Source: Spirochaetia bacterium
Lineage (GTDB): Bacteria; Spirochaetota; Spirochaetia; Treponematales; Breznakiellaceae
NCBI GenBank assembly: GCA_026002025.1
Contig: BOAU01000097.1
Span: 1 to 6,552 of the forward strand
DNA length: 6,552 bases
Direction: 5' to 3'
The stretch's first letter is position 1. Each line of letters opens with the position of its first letter. This document shows positions 1 to 6,444 of the stretch, one piece after another. A program made the translations under genes and the position numbers. The notes beneath the pieces are model-generated. The model did not search any database. It saw only the letters and a program-made list of their open reading frames with translations, and was not told the origin of the DNA.

Positions 1-1
1 A

Positions 2-193
2 AATAGGGCAAATTGTTTCGATATTGTAGAGCAAAGCAAGATAATTAAAGAGCAATGCATAAAAAATAATCTGCCCTATTTTGAGACAGCAAAAAACAGG
101 GAACAAATATTTGAAGAATTTATAAGACTGTATGTACTGAAGCCTACTCTATCCTCACCCGCTGCTTCTTCAATTCCTTCTGCAGCGATTTGA
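2..193 (+). CDS. Partial C-terminal end of an unidentified protein
   Basis: One plus-strand frame stays open from base 2 to a TGA at 191-193 (63 codons; the start lies outside the window). The first 140 bases are only about 30% G+C, where stop codons should be frequent, and the other two plus-strand frames meet stops within about 30 bases, so this openness suggests coding. The translation reads like a real protein end: charged and helical, with SKIIKEQCIKNNLPYFETAK followed by NREQIFEEF. From memory this resembles the C-termini of small P-loop nucleotide or shikimate-kinase-like ATPases (pattern YF-[DE]-T-x-x-NRE), but that is a weak impression and no P-loop is visible here. The last 16 or so residues overlap the tail of the minus-strand oxidoreductase gene by 50 bases, so that part of the protein is constrained by the other gene. 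Function not assigned. Confidence 0.45.
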   Translation, partial: NRANCFDIVEQSKIIKEQCIKNNLPYFETAKNREQIFEEFIRLYVLKPTLSSPAASSIPSAAI

Positions 194-1481
194 TGTCAAC
201 ATTACGGGCCGGAACATCCTGCTTGATGGACAGGGCCGCCCCCGCTCCCGCTGCCTGTCCGGTGACAAAGGCGAAGTTGACGTGGCGGGTTATGGAATGG
301 GCCCGCCGTTCCGCGGATACGCAGCGGCCGGCCACGAGGAGATTTTCAATCTTCCGGGGAACCGTGAGGCGGAAGGGCACCTGGAAATAGGCGGGGGTGA
401 TGCCGGGCATGACCCCTTCGGGGCCGTCCAGGCAGAGGGGGTACACTCCGATGGTATCGGGGAAACGGGCCTCGTCAAAAATCTCTTTAAAGGTGATGGC
501 GTACTCACCCTTGATCCGGCGGGTTTCCCTGATGCCGATGGTCGCGGCGAAGTTCCGCAGTTTGGCATTCTCGAAACCCTTTGCGTATTTGCGGAGGAAG
601 GGGATCACCTTGACAATATCACTGCGGCTCTGAATTTCCGCCTGGGTAAGAGACAGCACGTCGGTGCCGTCGGCCCAGACAAAACAGTGGTTCATGGCGG
701 GGATTTCGTTCCTGGTGACCCGGTTGTAAATGAAGCGCTTGTTGGTGCCCTCGGGCAGTTTTTCCCCGGCATCACGGGCCGCTTCCCACCAGTGGTGCAT
801 GCCCCGGTGCATCACGGGATTTCGGTTGGCGGGGTCTGCATCCGCGTCGGCCTCAACCGCCACGGTGTCGATATCGGTAAGGCCGTAGACCAGGGTGGCC
901 TGGTGCAGCCTGCCTTCGGGGATGGCGCCGTTGGGGCCGTCCAGCATGGCGCATTCAACGCCGGCCCGGAATGCAATGTCCGCGTCCCCGGTGCAGTCGA
1001 TCACCCGCTTTGCCCGGATGGCCATGCGGCCCGATTTGCTTTCCGTAATCACCCCGGTGATGGCATTCCCCTCCATGATGGGGGTCACCCCCAAACAGTG
1101 GAGCATCGGGATGACCCCGTTCTCCTTGATAAATTCATCAGCCGCATATTTGAACATTTCCGTATCGTAGGCAACCGCCGCGCAGGGGTGGAAAAAAGTT
1201 TTGCTGGTTGCCCCCATGGCGATCATCTTCTGATCAAGATCTTCTATAATACCGCCGGGCATGGTGGTCTGTTCCAGGCGGTACCAGCTGGGGGGTTCCA
1301 TGGCCCCAAGGGAGACAAGCCCCCCAAGGCAGCCGTACTGTTCCACCACCACGGCCTTTGCCCCGGCCCGGGCCGCGCTCACCGAGGCCGCAATGCCCGC
1401 GGGCCCGCCGCCGACCACCACCACATCCGCATCCATTAAAACCGGTATTTCCCGGCTGGGTTCCGTAATAAATTCGGCCAT
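144..1481 (-). CDS. FAD-dependent oxidoreductase (FAD_oxidored-type family)
   Basis: This 445-residue soluble flavoprotein probably oxidises or reduces a small organic substrate in the cytoplasm. The N-terminal Rossmann fold shows a dinucleotide-binding GGGPAG at residues 24-29, with acidic E47 ending the second strand (VVVEQYG), followed by CLGG at 51-54. A second FAD-contact region is IDCTGDAD (161-168). GIRETRRIKGEY (316-327) and the C-terminal LLVAGRCVSA (381-390) plus TGQAAGAGAAL (407-417) are typical of the FAD_oxidored family found beside sugar-catabolic genes. I chose the ATG at 1481 because GGAGGG lies at 1487-1492 with a 5-base spacer. An upstream in-frame start at 1556 would add 25 residues of translated leader with no support. 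There is no signal peptide or membrane segment. It is transcribed away from the SDR-GH3-uxaC genes, which suggests shared control. The substrate is unknown; there is no sign of damage to the gene. Confidence 0.88.
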   Translation of the reverse strand: MAEFITEPSREIPVLMDADVVVVGGGPAGIAASVSAARAGAKAVVVEQYGCLGGLVSLGAMEPPSWYRLEQTTMPGGIIEDLDQKMIAMGATSKTFFHPCAAVAYDTEMFKYAADEFIKENGVIPMLHCLGVTPIMEGNAITGVITESKSGRMAIRAKRVIDCTGDADIAFRAGVECAMLDGPNGAIPEGRLHQATLVYGLTDIDTVAVEADADADPANRNPVMHRGMHHWWEAARDAGEKLPEGTNKRFIYNRVTRNEIPAMNHCFVWADGTDVLSLTQAEIQSRSDIVKVIPFLRKYAKGFENAKLRNFAATIGIRETRRIKGEYAITFKEIFDEARFPDTIGVYPLCLDGPEGVMPGITPAYFQVPFRLTVPRKIENLLVAGRCVSAERRAHSITRHVNFAFVTGQAAGAGAALSIKQDVPARNVDIKSLQKELKKQRVRIE

Positions 1482-1511
1482 CACATCCCTCCGTATCAAA
1501 AACTTTTTTAT

Positions 1512-1540
1512 CGTATATACTATAACGTAATTGCGAACAA
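1512..1540 (-). promoter_or_regulatory. Candidate sigma-70 promoter for the FAD oxidoreductase
   Basis: On the minus strand, TTGTTC (complement of 1535-1540) and TATACG (complement of 1512-1517) are separated by exactly 17 bases. Transcription would begin near 1505, giving a leader of about 24 bases with GGAGGG at 1487-1492. The -35 match is only 3 of 6. The overlapping TATACT (1516-1521) and TATAAC (1521-1526) on the plus strand could serve the SDR gene, but neither has a recognisable -35, so the plus-strand promoter is not resolved. Confidence 0.35.
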
Positions 1541-1546
1541 ACATTA

Positions 1547-1588
1547 CAGGGGTCATGCGAAACTTCGTTTTGCTTCAATTTATTTGTG
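1547..1588 (+). repeat. Leader repeat, copy A (upstream of the SDR gene)
   Basis: This 42-base stretch matches 2423-2464 without gaps at 35 of 42 positions; over 1557-1588 only 3 of 32 bases differ. In order it contains an SD-like AGGGG (1548-1552), an ATG (1555-1557), a hairpin with arms 1557-1563 and 1567-1573 around a TTC loop, and an AT-rich tail ending in TTGTG. In this copy one stem pair is G-T rather than G-C, which would still pair as G-U in RNA. No plus-strand gene ends just upstream, so it is not acting here as a terminator for a preceding gene. It lies in the likely 5' leader of the SDR mRNA. Confidence 0.8.
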
Positions 1589-1608
1589 CGGCGATTCCGC
1601 CGCACGAA
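1583..1608 (+). promoter_or_regulatory. GC-rich leader hairpin next to the SDR ribosome-binding site
   Basis: GTGCGGCG (1586-1593) and CGCCGCAC (1598-1605) are perfect complements around a four-base ATTC loop. The stem can grow to 11 pairs with one G-U (1583-1593 with 1598-1608). It is followed directly by AAGGAG (1609-1614) and the ATG at 1621, so folding should affect mRNA stability or access of the ribosome to the SD. No T-run follows, so it is not an intrinsic terminator. The equivalent place before the GH3 gene lacks it. Confidence 0.65.
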
Positions 1609-1620
1609 AAGGAGATAAAT

Positions 1621-2388
1621 ATGATTTCTTACCATGGGGCGGATGCGGACTTTTCACTTAAGGGCAGGACCGCGATCATCACAGGCGGCGCCGCGGGCAT
1701 CGGGAATGCAACGGCGGAATTCTTTGCGAAAAAAGGGGTTAACCTGGTTCTTGCGGACCTGAACCCGCAGGTGGACGCCATCGCGAAAAAACTGGGGAGC
1801 AAAAACATCGGCATTCCCGGAAACGTGTGCGATGCCGCTTACCGGAAAAGCGTGATTGACGCCGCGGTTAAAACTTTTGGGGGCGCGGATATCCTCGTAA
1901 ACAGCGCCGGCATCGTGGCCCTTGAAAAGGCCGAATCCATCAGCGAGGATTTTTGGGACCGGACCATCAGCATCAATCTTACGGCCAGTTTCAGGATGGC
2001 TCAAATCTTCGGCGCATACCTCATCGAAAACAAGCGGCCCGGCAGTATCGTCAACATGGCATCCCAGGCCGGGGTGATTGCCCTGGACCGGCATGTTGCC
2101 TACTGCGCCAGCAAGGGGGGCATCATCTCCATGACAAAGGTACTGGCCCTGGAATGGGGCAAATACGGCATCCGGGTAAACGCCGTGTCCCCCACGGTGG
2201 TGCTCACCGAACTGGGGCACAAGGCCTGGGACGGGCCCGTGGGTGAGGCCTTCAAAAAGGAAATCCCTGCGGAACGTTTTGCGGAACCCGACGAGATCGC
2301 CGGGATCATCGGCTTTTTGTGCAGCGATGCCGCGGCCATGATCACCGGGCACAATCTTTTGGTGGACGGCGGGTATACGATTAAATAG
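1621..2388 (+). CDS. SDR-family NAD(P)-dependent sugar/polyol dehydrogenase
   Basis: A 255-residue classical short-chain dehydrogenase/reductase of normal family length. The cofactor loop is TGGAAGIG (21-28). D46 at the end of the second strand (LVLADLN) points to NAD(H) rather than NADP(H). NSAG (94-97) is a variant of NNAG. The catalytic tetrad is N119, S148 (in NMASQAG), Y161 and K165 (YCASK), with the usual 12 residues between S and Y. The region after the catalytic helix, SPTVVLTELGHKAW, and the ending ITGHNLLVDGGYTIK resemble GolD-type D-threitol dehydrogenases and L-xylulose reductases, so a polyol/ketose substrate is my best guess. Because uxaC lies downstream and some Firmicutes use an SDR-type UxuB, fructuronate reductase is an alternative. 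The ATG at 1621 is chosen for AAGGAG at 1609-1614 with a 6-base spacer. In-frame codons upstream (ATG 1555) pass through the leader repeat and are less likely starts. Confidence 0.9.
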   Translation: MISYHGADADFSLKGRTAIITGGAAGIGNATAEFFAKKGVNLVLADLNPQVDAIAKKLGSKNIGIPGNVCDAAYRKSVIDAAVKTFGGADILVNSAGIVALEKAESISEDFWDRTISINLTASFRMAQIFGAYLIENKRPGSIVNMASQAGVIALDRHVAYCASKGGIISMTKVLALEWGKYGIRVNAVSPTVVLTELGHKAWDGPVGEAFKKEIPAERFAEPDEIAGIIGFLCSDAAAMITGHNLLVDGGYTIK

Positions 2389-2411
2389 ATCGCATATTCG
2401 GCAAACCGGTG

Positions 2412-2417
2412 TATAAT
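2412..2417 (+). promoter_or_regulatory. Candidate -10 box upstream of the GH3 gene
   Basis: A perfect TATAAT lies 24 bases after the SDR stop codon. No good -35 is present at 16-18 bases upstream (the region reads ATCGCA). If used, transcription would start near 2424, essentially at the first base of leader repeat copy B, placing that hairpin at the very 5' end of the GH3-uxaC mRNA. Read-through from the SDR gene is equally possible, since I see no terminator between them. Confidence 0.35.
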
Positions 2418-2422
2418 CAAAT

Positions 2423-2464
2423 CAGGAGATTTGCGAAACTTCGTTTCGCTTCGATTTAGTTGTG
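2423..2464 (+). repeat. Leader repeat, copy B (upstream of the GH3 gene)
   Basis: This is the second copy of the 42-base element at 1547-1588. It contains AGGAG (2424-2428), a TTG (2431-2433), and a fully complementary 7-bp stem GCGAAAC (2433-2439) / GTTTCGC (2443-2449) with a TTC loop. The shared tail ends in TTGTG at 2464. The functional SD, AGGAG (2465-2469), follows directly, with ATG at 2476. Compared with copy A, the 21 bases holding the extra GC-rich hairpin are absent. The hairpin is followed by TTCGATTTAG rather than a T-run, so it is a poor intrinsic terminator for the SDR gene. Confidence 0.8.
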
Positions 2465-2475
2465 AGGAGATTAAT

Positions 2476-4929
2476 ATGACTGCAAAGGAAATTGTTGCCC
2501 AGCTCAGTCTGGAAGAAAAGGCGTCCCTCTGTTCAGGACGGGATTTTTGGACCCTCAAGGGGATTGACAGGCTGGGGCTGCCGGCGGTGATGGTGACCGA
2601 CGGGCCCCACGGCCTGCGGAAACAGGCGGGGTCGAGCGATCACCTGGGGATCAACCAAAGCGTGGCGGCCACCTGTTTCCCCGCGGCCTGCGCCAGCTCC
2701 TGCAGTTTTGACCGGGCGCTGCTCAAGGAAATCGGGGCGGCCATGGGGGAGGAGTGTCTGCAGGAGCAGGTGTCGGTGATCCTGGGGCCTGCCGCCAATA
2801 TCAAACGGAGCCCCCTCTGCGGGCGGAACTTTGAATACATCAGCGAAGATCCCTTTGCCGCCGGGGAACTTGCCGCCGCCATCATCGAAGGGATTCAGAG
2901 CAAGGGCGTGGGGACCAGCCTCAAGCACTACGCCGCCAACAATCAGGAAAAGTGCCGGATGACCAGCAATTCGGTGATCGATGAGCGGACTTATCGGGAA
3001 ATCTACCTTGCGGGCTTTGAGGGTGCGGTGAAAAAGGCCAAGCCCTGGACCGTGATGTGCTCCTACAACCGGATCAACGGGACCTATGCCAGTGAAAACA
3101 AGAAGCTGCTGAGCGATATTTTGCGGGATGAATGGGGCTTTTCCGGCCTCGTGATGACCGACTGGGGCGCAACTGCCGACCGGGTGGAGGGTGTCCGCGC
3201 GGGCCTGGACCTGGAGATGCCCGGTCCCAGTAACCTGAACGATGCCAAAATTATAGAAGCGGTAAAAAGCGGCGCACTGGACGAGGCCGCCCTGGACAGG
3301 GTGGTTCTCCGCCTGGTGGAGATGATCCTTAAATCAAAGGAAAGCCTGAAACCCGGCTATACCTATAACGCCGAAGCCCACCACGCACTGGCCCGGCGGG
3401 CCGCCGCGGATTCCGCGGTATTATTGAAGAATGAAGACAGCCATGGCCGCGGCATCCTCCCGCTGGAAAAGGGAAAAACCATTGCGGTGATCGGAGCCTT
3501 TGCCAAGACCCCCCGGTATCAGGGCGCGGGGAGCAGCAAGATAAACCCATCCCGGCTGGACAACGCATGGGACGCCCTTAACGCCGCAGGGATTTCTGCG
3601 GAATATGCCCCCGGCTACACCCTCGATCCTGCTGCCGGAGCGGGCAAAAGCGAAGATGAACTCATCCGTGAAGCAACGGAACTGGCGGCCCAACAGGACA
3701 TCGCGGTGGTGTTCGTAGGCCTTCCCGACGAATACGAAAGTGAAGGCTTTGATCGGCAGTCCCTGGACATGCCTGCGGCCCACAACAAACTTGTCGAGGC
3801 GGTGCTCAAGGTCCAGCCCAATACGGTGGTGGTGCTTCAGTTGGGCGCGCCGGTGATTCTCCCCTGGAAGGACAAGGCGCCGGCCATACTGGCTGCCTAC
3901 CTTGGCGGGCAGGCCGGAGGCGGGGCCATTGCGGACCTTTTGACCGGCGCCCGCGCTCCCTCGGGGAAGCTGGCGGAAACCTGGCCCCAGGCCCTTGCGG
4001 ACAATCCCAGCTACCATTATTTTGGCGGTTCAACAAACGTGGAATACCGGGAAGGCCTCTTTGTGGGTTACCGCTATTACGACACCGTTGGGAAAAGCGT
4101 GGCCTGGCCCTTTGGCTACGGCCTTTCCTACACGAAGTTTGAATACAGCGATCTGCGGCTCGACCGGACTCAATTCAAAAAAGGCGGCACATTGAAGGCG
4201 ACCTTCACGGTAAAGAACTCAGGCAGCTGGGAAGGGGCTGAAATCGCCCAGCTTTACGTGGCCGCCGGGAAAACGGGAGCCGGGGCATCAGCCATTATAC
4301 GGCCGGTGAAGGAACTCAAGGGCTTTGAAAAGGTTTTCCTCAAGGCCGGTGAAAGTAAAACCGTGACCATCACCCTGGATACCCGGAGTTTTGCCTACTA
4401 CAACGCGCCTGTTGCCGATTGGGCGGTGGAGACCGGGGAATACCAGATCCTGATTGGCGCAAGCAGCGCGGATATCAGGCTTTCAGGAACAGTCATTGCG
4501 GAAGGGGACGGCCAGGAGGCGGCCCTTGCTTCCTTAAGGGAAAAGGCCCCGGACTACTTCGCCCTGCCCAGGGGGGAACTCCGCATCAGCGACGCCGCGT
4601 TCAGGGCGCTCTACGGGCGGGATCTGCCCAGGGGGCCCCAGCCGGGCGATCCCTTTACGGTGAACAACACCCTGAACGACATCAGGGAAACCCCCATCGG
4701 CGCAGCCCTGTTTAAGATGGTTACCGCGAATGCGGCGAAAAGCTTTGGCGAGGGAAGTTCCGACATCATGAAAATGGTGGAACACATGCTCGGGGATATG
4801 CCCCTGCGGGCGCTGGGGATGATGAGCGGCGGGCAGATGCCCCCGCCTGTCATCGATGCGGTGGTGGATGCCCTGAACGGCAAAGAAAATCCCATAGCCG
4901 CCGGTATTCTCGGCGGCCTTGCGAAATAG
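2476..4929 (+). CDS. Glycoside hydrolase family 3 beta-glycosidase, cytoplasmic
   Basis: This 817-residue retaining beta-glycosidase (beta-glucosidase or beta-xylosidase type) hydrolyses terminal beta-linked sugars from oligosaccharides. The N-terminal barrel has TDGPHGLR (41-48), GRNFEY (116-121), the substrate-binding KH pair at 150-151 (LKHYAANNQE) and the nucleophile D229 in GLVMTDWGA. The second alpha/beta domain begins near residue 335 (IAVIGAFA). It carries the likely acid/base E423 in ESEGFDR, assigned by motif position. A fibronectin-III-like domain spans about 574-672 (FTVKNSG to YQILIGAS). Residues from about 680 to 817 form an extra C-terminal region including FTVNNTLNDI and several helices. 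There is no signal peptide, so substrates must be imported first. The ATG at 2476 has AGGAG at 2465-2469 with a 6-base spacer; an upstream in-frame TTG (2431) lies within the leader repeat. The exact sugar specificity cannot be read; no PA14 insertion is seen. Confidence 0.95.
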   Translation: MTAKEIVAQLSLEEKASLCSGRDFWTLKGIDRLGLPAVMVTDGPHGLRKQAGSSDHLGINQSVAATCFPAACASSCSFDRALLKEIGAAMGEECLQEQVSVILGPAANIKRSPLCGRNFEYISEDPFAAGELAAAIIEGIQSKGVGTSLKHYAANNQEKCRMTSNSVIDERTYREIYLAGFEGAVKKAKPWTVMCSYNRINGTYASENKKLLSDILRDEWGFSGLVMTDWGATADRVEGVRAGLDLEMPGPSNLNDAKIIEAVKSGALDEAALDRVVLRLVEMILKSKESLKPGYTYNAEAHHALARRAAADSAVLLKNEDSHGRGILPLEKGKTIAVIGAFAKTPRYQGAGSSKINPSRLDNAWDALNAAGISAEYAPGYTLDPAAGAGKSEDELIREATELAAQQDIAVVFVGLPDEYESEGFDRQSLDMPAAHNKLVEAVLKVQPNTVVVLQLGAPVILPWKDKAPAILAAYLGGQAGGGAIADLLTGARAPSGKLAETWPQALADNPSYHYFGGSTNVEYREGLFVGYRYYDTVGKSVAWPFGYGLSYTKFEYSDLRLDRTQFKKGGTLKATFTVKNSGSWEGAEIAQLYVAAGKTGAGASAIIRPVKELKGFEKVFLKAGESKTVTITLDTRSFAYYNAPVADWAVETGEYQILIGASSADIRLSGTVIAEGDGQEAALASLREKAPDYFALPRGELRISDAAFRALYGRDLPRGPQPGDPFTVNNTLNDIRETPIGAALFKMVTANAAKSFGEGSSDIMKMVEHMLGDMPLRALGMMSGGQMPPPVIDAVVDALNGKENPIAAGILGGLAK

Positions 4930-4965
4930 CAAGGCTTACGGTATTCTGGGGAAACGGAGGCGGCT

Positions 4966-6435
4966 ATGAAACAATTTATGGACAGGGATTTTTTGCTCTC
5001 CAACGAAACGGCCCGCAAGCTTTACCATGAAGCGGCGGCGGGGGAGCCGATTTTTGATTACCATTGCCACCTCCCGCCCCGGGATATCGCGGAGGACCGC
5101 CGGTTTTCCGACCTCTCAAGTATTTGGCTGGGGGAAAACCACTACGGGGATCACTACAAATGGCGGGTCATGCGGGCCAACGGGATCGATGAAAACCTGA
5201 TCACCGGCAATGCGGAGCCCTACGACAAATTCCTTGCCTGGGCGGAGACCATGCCGGCCATCATCGGCAACCCCCTGTACCACTGGACCCATCTGGAACT
5301 TCAGCGTTTCTTTGATATTCATGAACCCCTGAACAGGGAAAGCGCCCCGGATATCTGGAAGGCCGCCAATGAGCGGATCAAAAACGATCCGGAATTTTCA
5401 GTCTACGGAATTTTCAAGAAATTCAAGGTCTATGCGGTGGGTACCACCGATGATCCCGCGGATACCCTGGAGTGGCACGAAAAAGTACAGGCCGCCGGGA
5501 AAACCGACACCAGGGTACTCCCCTCTTTCCGGCCCGACCGGGCGCTCAATATTGAAAAGCCCGACTTTGCCGCCTATATCGCCGGTCTCGCCAAAACCGC
5601 GGGGAAAAGCATCACCAATCTTGATGATCTTTTAGGGGTTCTCCGGGACCGGGTGGCCTTCTTTGACAAGATGGGCTGCCGGGCTTCCGACCACGGCCTG
5701 GAATTCCTTCCCTTTGAAACAAGCAAGGGAGCGGGTTTCGGCCCGGTATCGGAAAGCGCCTGGGAAAAGGAAGTGCGGGAAACCTTTGCCGCGGCCCTTG
5801 CGGGGAAAGTCCCGGATGCCCGCGAAGCGGAATCCTGGAAGACCTTCCTCCTGACCCGGCTGGCCGCGGAATACCACGACAAAGGCTGGGCCATGCAGAT
5901 CCATATCGCCGCCATCAGGAACGTCAACACCCGGTCCTTTAAGGCGCTGGGGGCTGATACGGGCTACGACGCGGTTCACGATCATCCTGTTGCAACAAAG
6001 CTGGCCCGGCTCCTGGATTACCTTGAAGCCCAGGGCAAACTCCCCAAGACGATCTTCTACAGCCTCAACTTCAAAGACTTTTACACCCTGGGCACCGTCA
6101 TGGGCGGCTTCCAGGGGAACGGCCCTGATGGCGGTCCGGGACTCCCCGGCAAAATGCAGCTCGGTTCCGGCTGGTGGTTCCTGGATCACAAAGACGGCAT
6201 GGAGGATCAGATGAAGCTTTTGGGGAACATCGGCCTTCTTTCACGTTTTGTGGGGATGCTCACCGATTCCCGCAGTTTCCTCTCCTATCCCCGGCATGAA
6301 TACTTCCGCCGCATCCTCTGCAACATCCTGGGAACCTGGGCGGAGGACGGGGAAATCCCCAATGACTTCAAACTCCTTGGGGGTATGGTCCGGGACATTT
6401 CCTTTGGAAACGCCCAACGGTACTTTGGAAAGTAG
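4966..6435 (+). CDS. uxaC: Uronate isomerase (glucuronate/galacturonate isomerase)
   Basis: UxaC converts D-glucuronate to D-fructuronate and D-galacturonate to D-tagaturonate, the first cytoplasmic step of hexuronate breakdown. It is a metal-dependent TIM-barrel enzyme of the amidohydrolase superfamily. The 489 residues align by eye along the whole E. coli UxaC (about 470). Matches include FDYHCHLPP with the metal-binding H33 and H35, NPLYHWTHLEL, GTTDDP (159-164), GSGWWF (400-405) and DSRSFLSY (434-441), then RHEYFRRILC. Part of the extra length is a small glycine/proline-rich insertion, NGPDGGPGLPG, before KMQ in the loop ahead of the WWF motif. The ATG at 4966 has GGAGG at 4956-4960 with a 5-base spacer; M5 is a possible but unsupported alternative. 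It starts 36 bases after the GH3 stop with no terminator or promoter visible between, so the two are probably co-transcribed. Confidence 0.97.
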   Translation: MKQFMDRDFLLSNETARKLYHEAAAGEPIFDYHCHLPPRDIAEDRRFSDLSSIWLGENHYGDHYKWRVMRANGIDENLITGNAEPYDKFLAWAETMPAIIGNPLYHWTHLELQRFFDIHEPLNRESAPDIWKAANERIKNDPEFSVYGIFKKFKVYAVGTTDDPADTLEWHEKVQAAGKTDTRVLPSFRPDRALNIEKPDFAAYIAGLAKTAGKSITNLDDLLGVLRDRVAFFDKMGCRASDHGLEFLPFETSKGAGFGPVSESAWEKEVRETFAAALAGKVPDAREAESWKTFLLTRLAAEYHDKGWAMQIHIAAIRNVNTRSFKALGADTGYDAVHDHPVATKLARLLDYLEAQGKLPKTIFYSLNFKDFYTLGTVMGGFQGNGPDGGPGLPGKMQLGSGWWFLDHKDGMEDQMKLLGNIGLLSRFVGMLTDSRSFLSYPRHEYFRRILCNILGTWAEDGEIPNDFKLLGGMVRDISFGNAQRYFGK

Positions 6436-6444
6436 TATATATAG

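Noticed and set aside
1..81. Inverted repeat AAATAGGGCA (1-10) with TGCCCTATTT (72-81)
   Set aside because: The 10-bp match is perfect, but the 61-base spacer is AT-rich, the arms do not extend inwards, and they lie inside a likely coding frame. It could continue past the window edge, but as seen I treat it as chance.
282..1439. A 385-codon open frame on the plus strand opposite the FAD oxidoreductase
   Set aside because: It is exactly antisense to a gene with clear FAD motifs. Its translation is rich in G, H, P and V, as expected for the shadow of GC-rich codons, and shows no recognisable domain or SD.
1504..1530. Imperfect palindrome around TTATCGTATATACTATAACG as a regulator operator
   Set aside because: The arms match at only about 7 of 10 positions and the region is AT-rich with overlapping -10-like boxes, so the symmetry may simply reflect promoter sequence.
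1654..2352. A 232-codon minus-strand open frame inside the SDR gene, and similar ones within GH3 (3421-4017) and uxaC (5632-6189)
   Set aside because: All lie opposite well-supported genes, have low-complexity G/R/P/H-rich translations and no independent evidence of coding.
2433..2460. Hairpin in leader copy B as an intrinsic terminator of the SDR gene
   Set aside because: The stem is only 7 bp and is followed by TTCGATTTAG rather than a T-run. Copy A of the same element has no plus-strand gene ending upstream, so a leader role fits both copies better.
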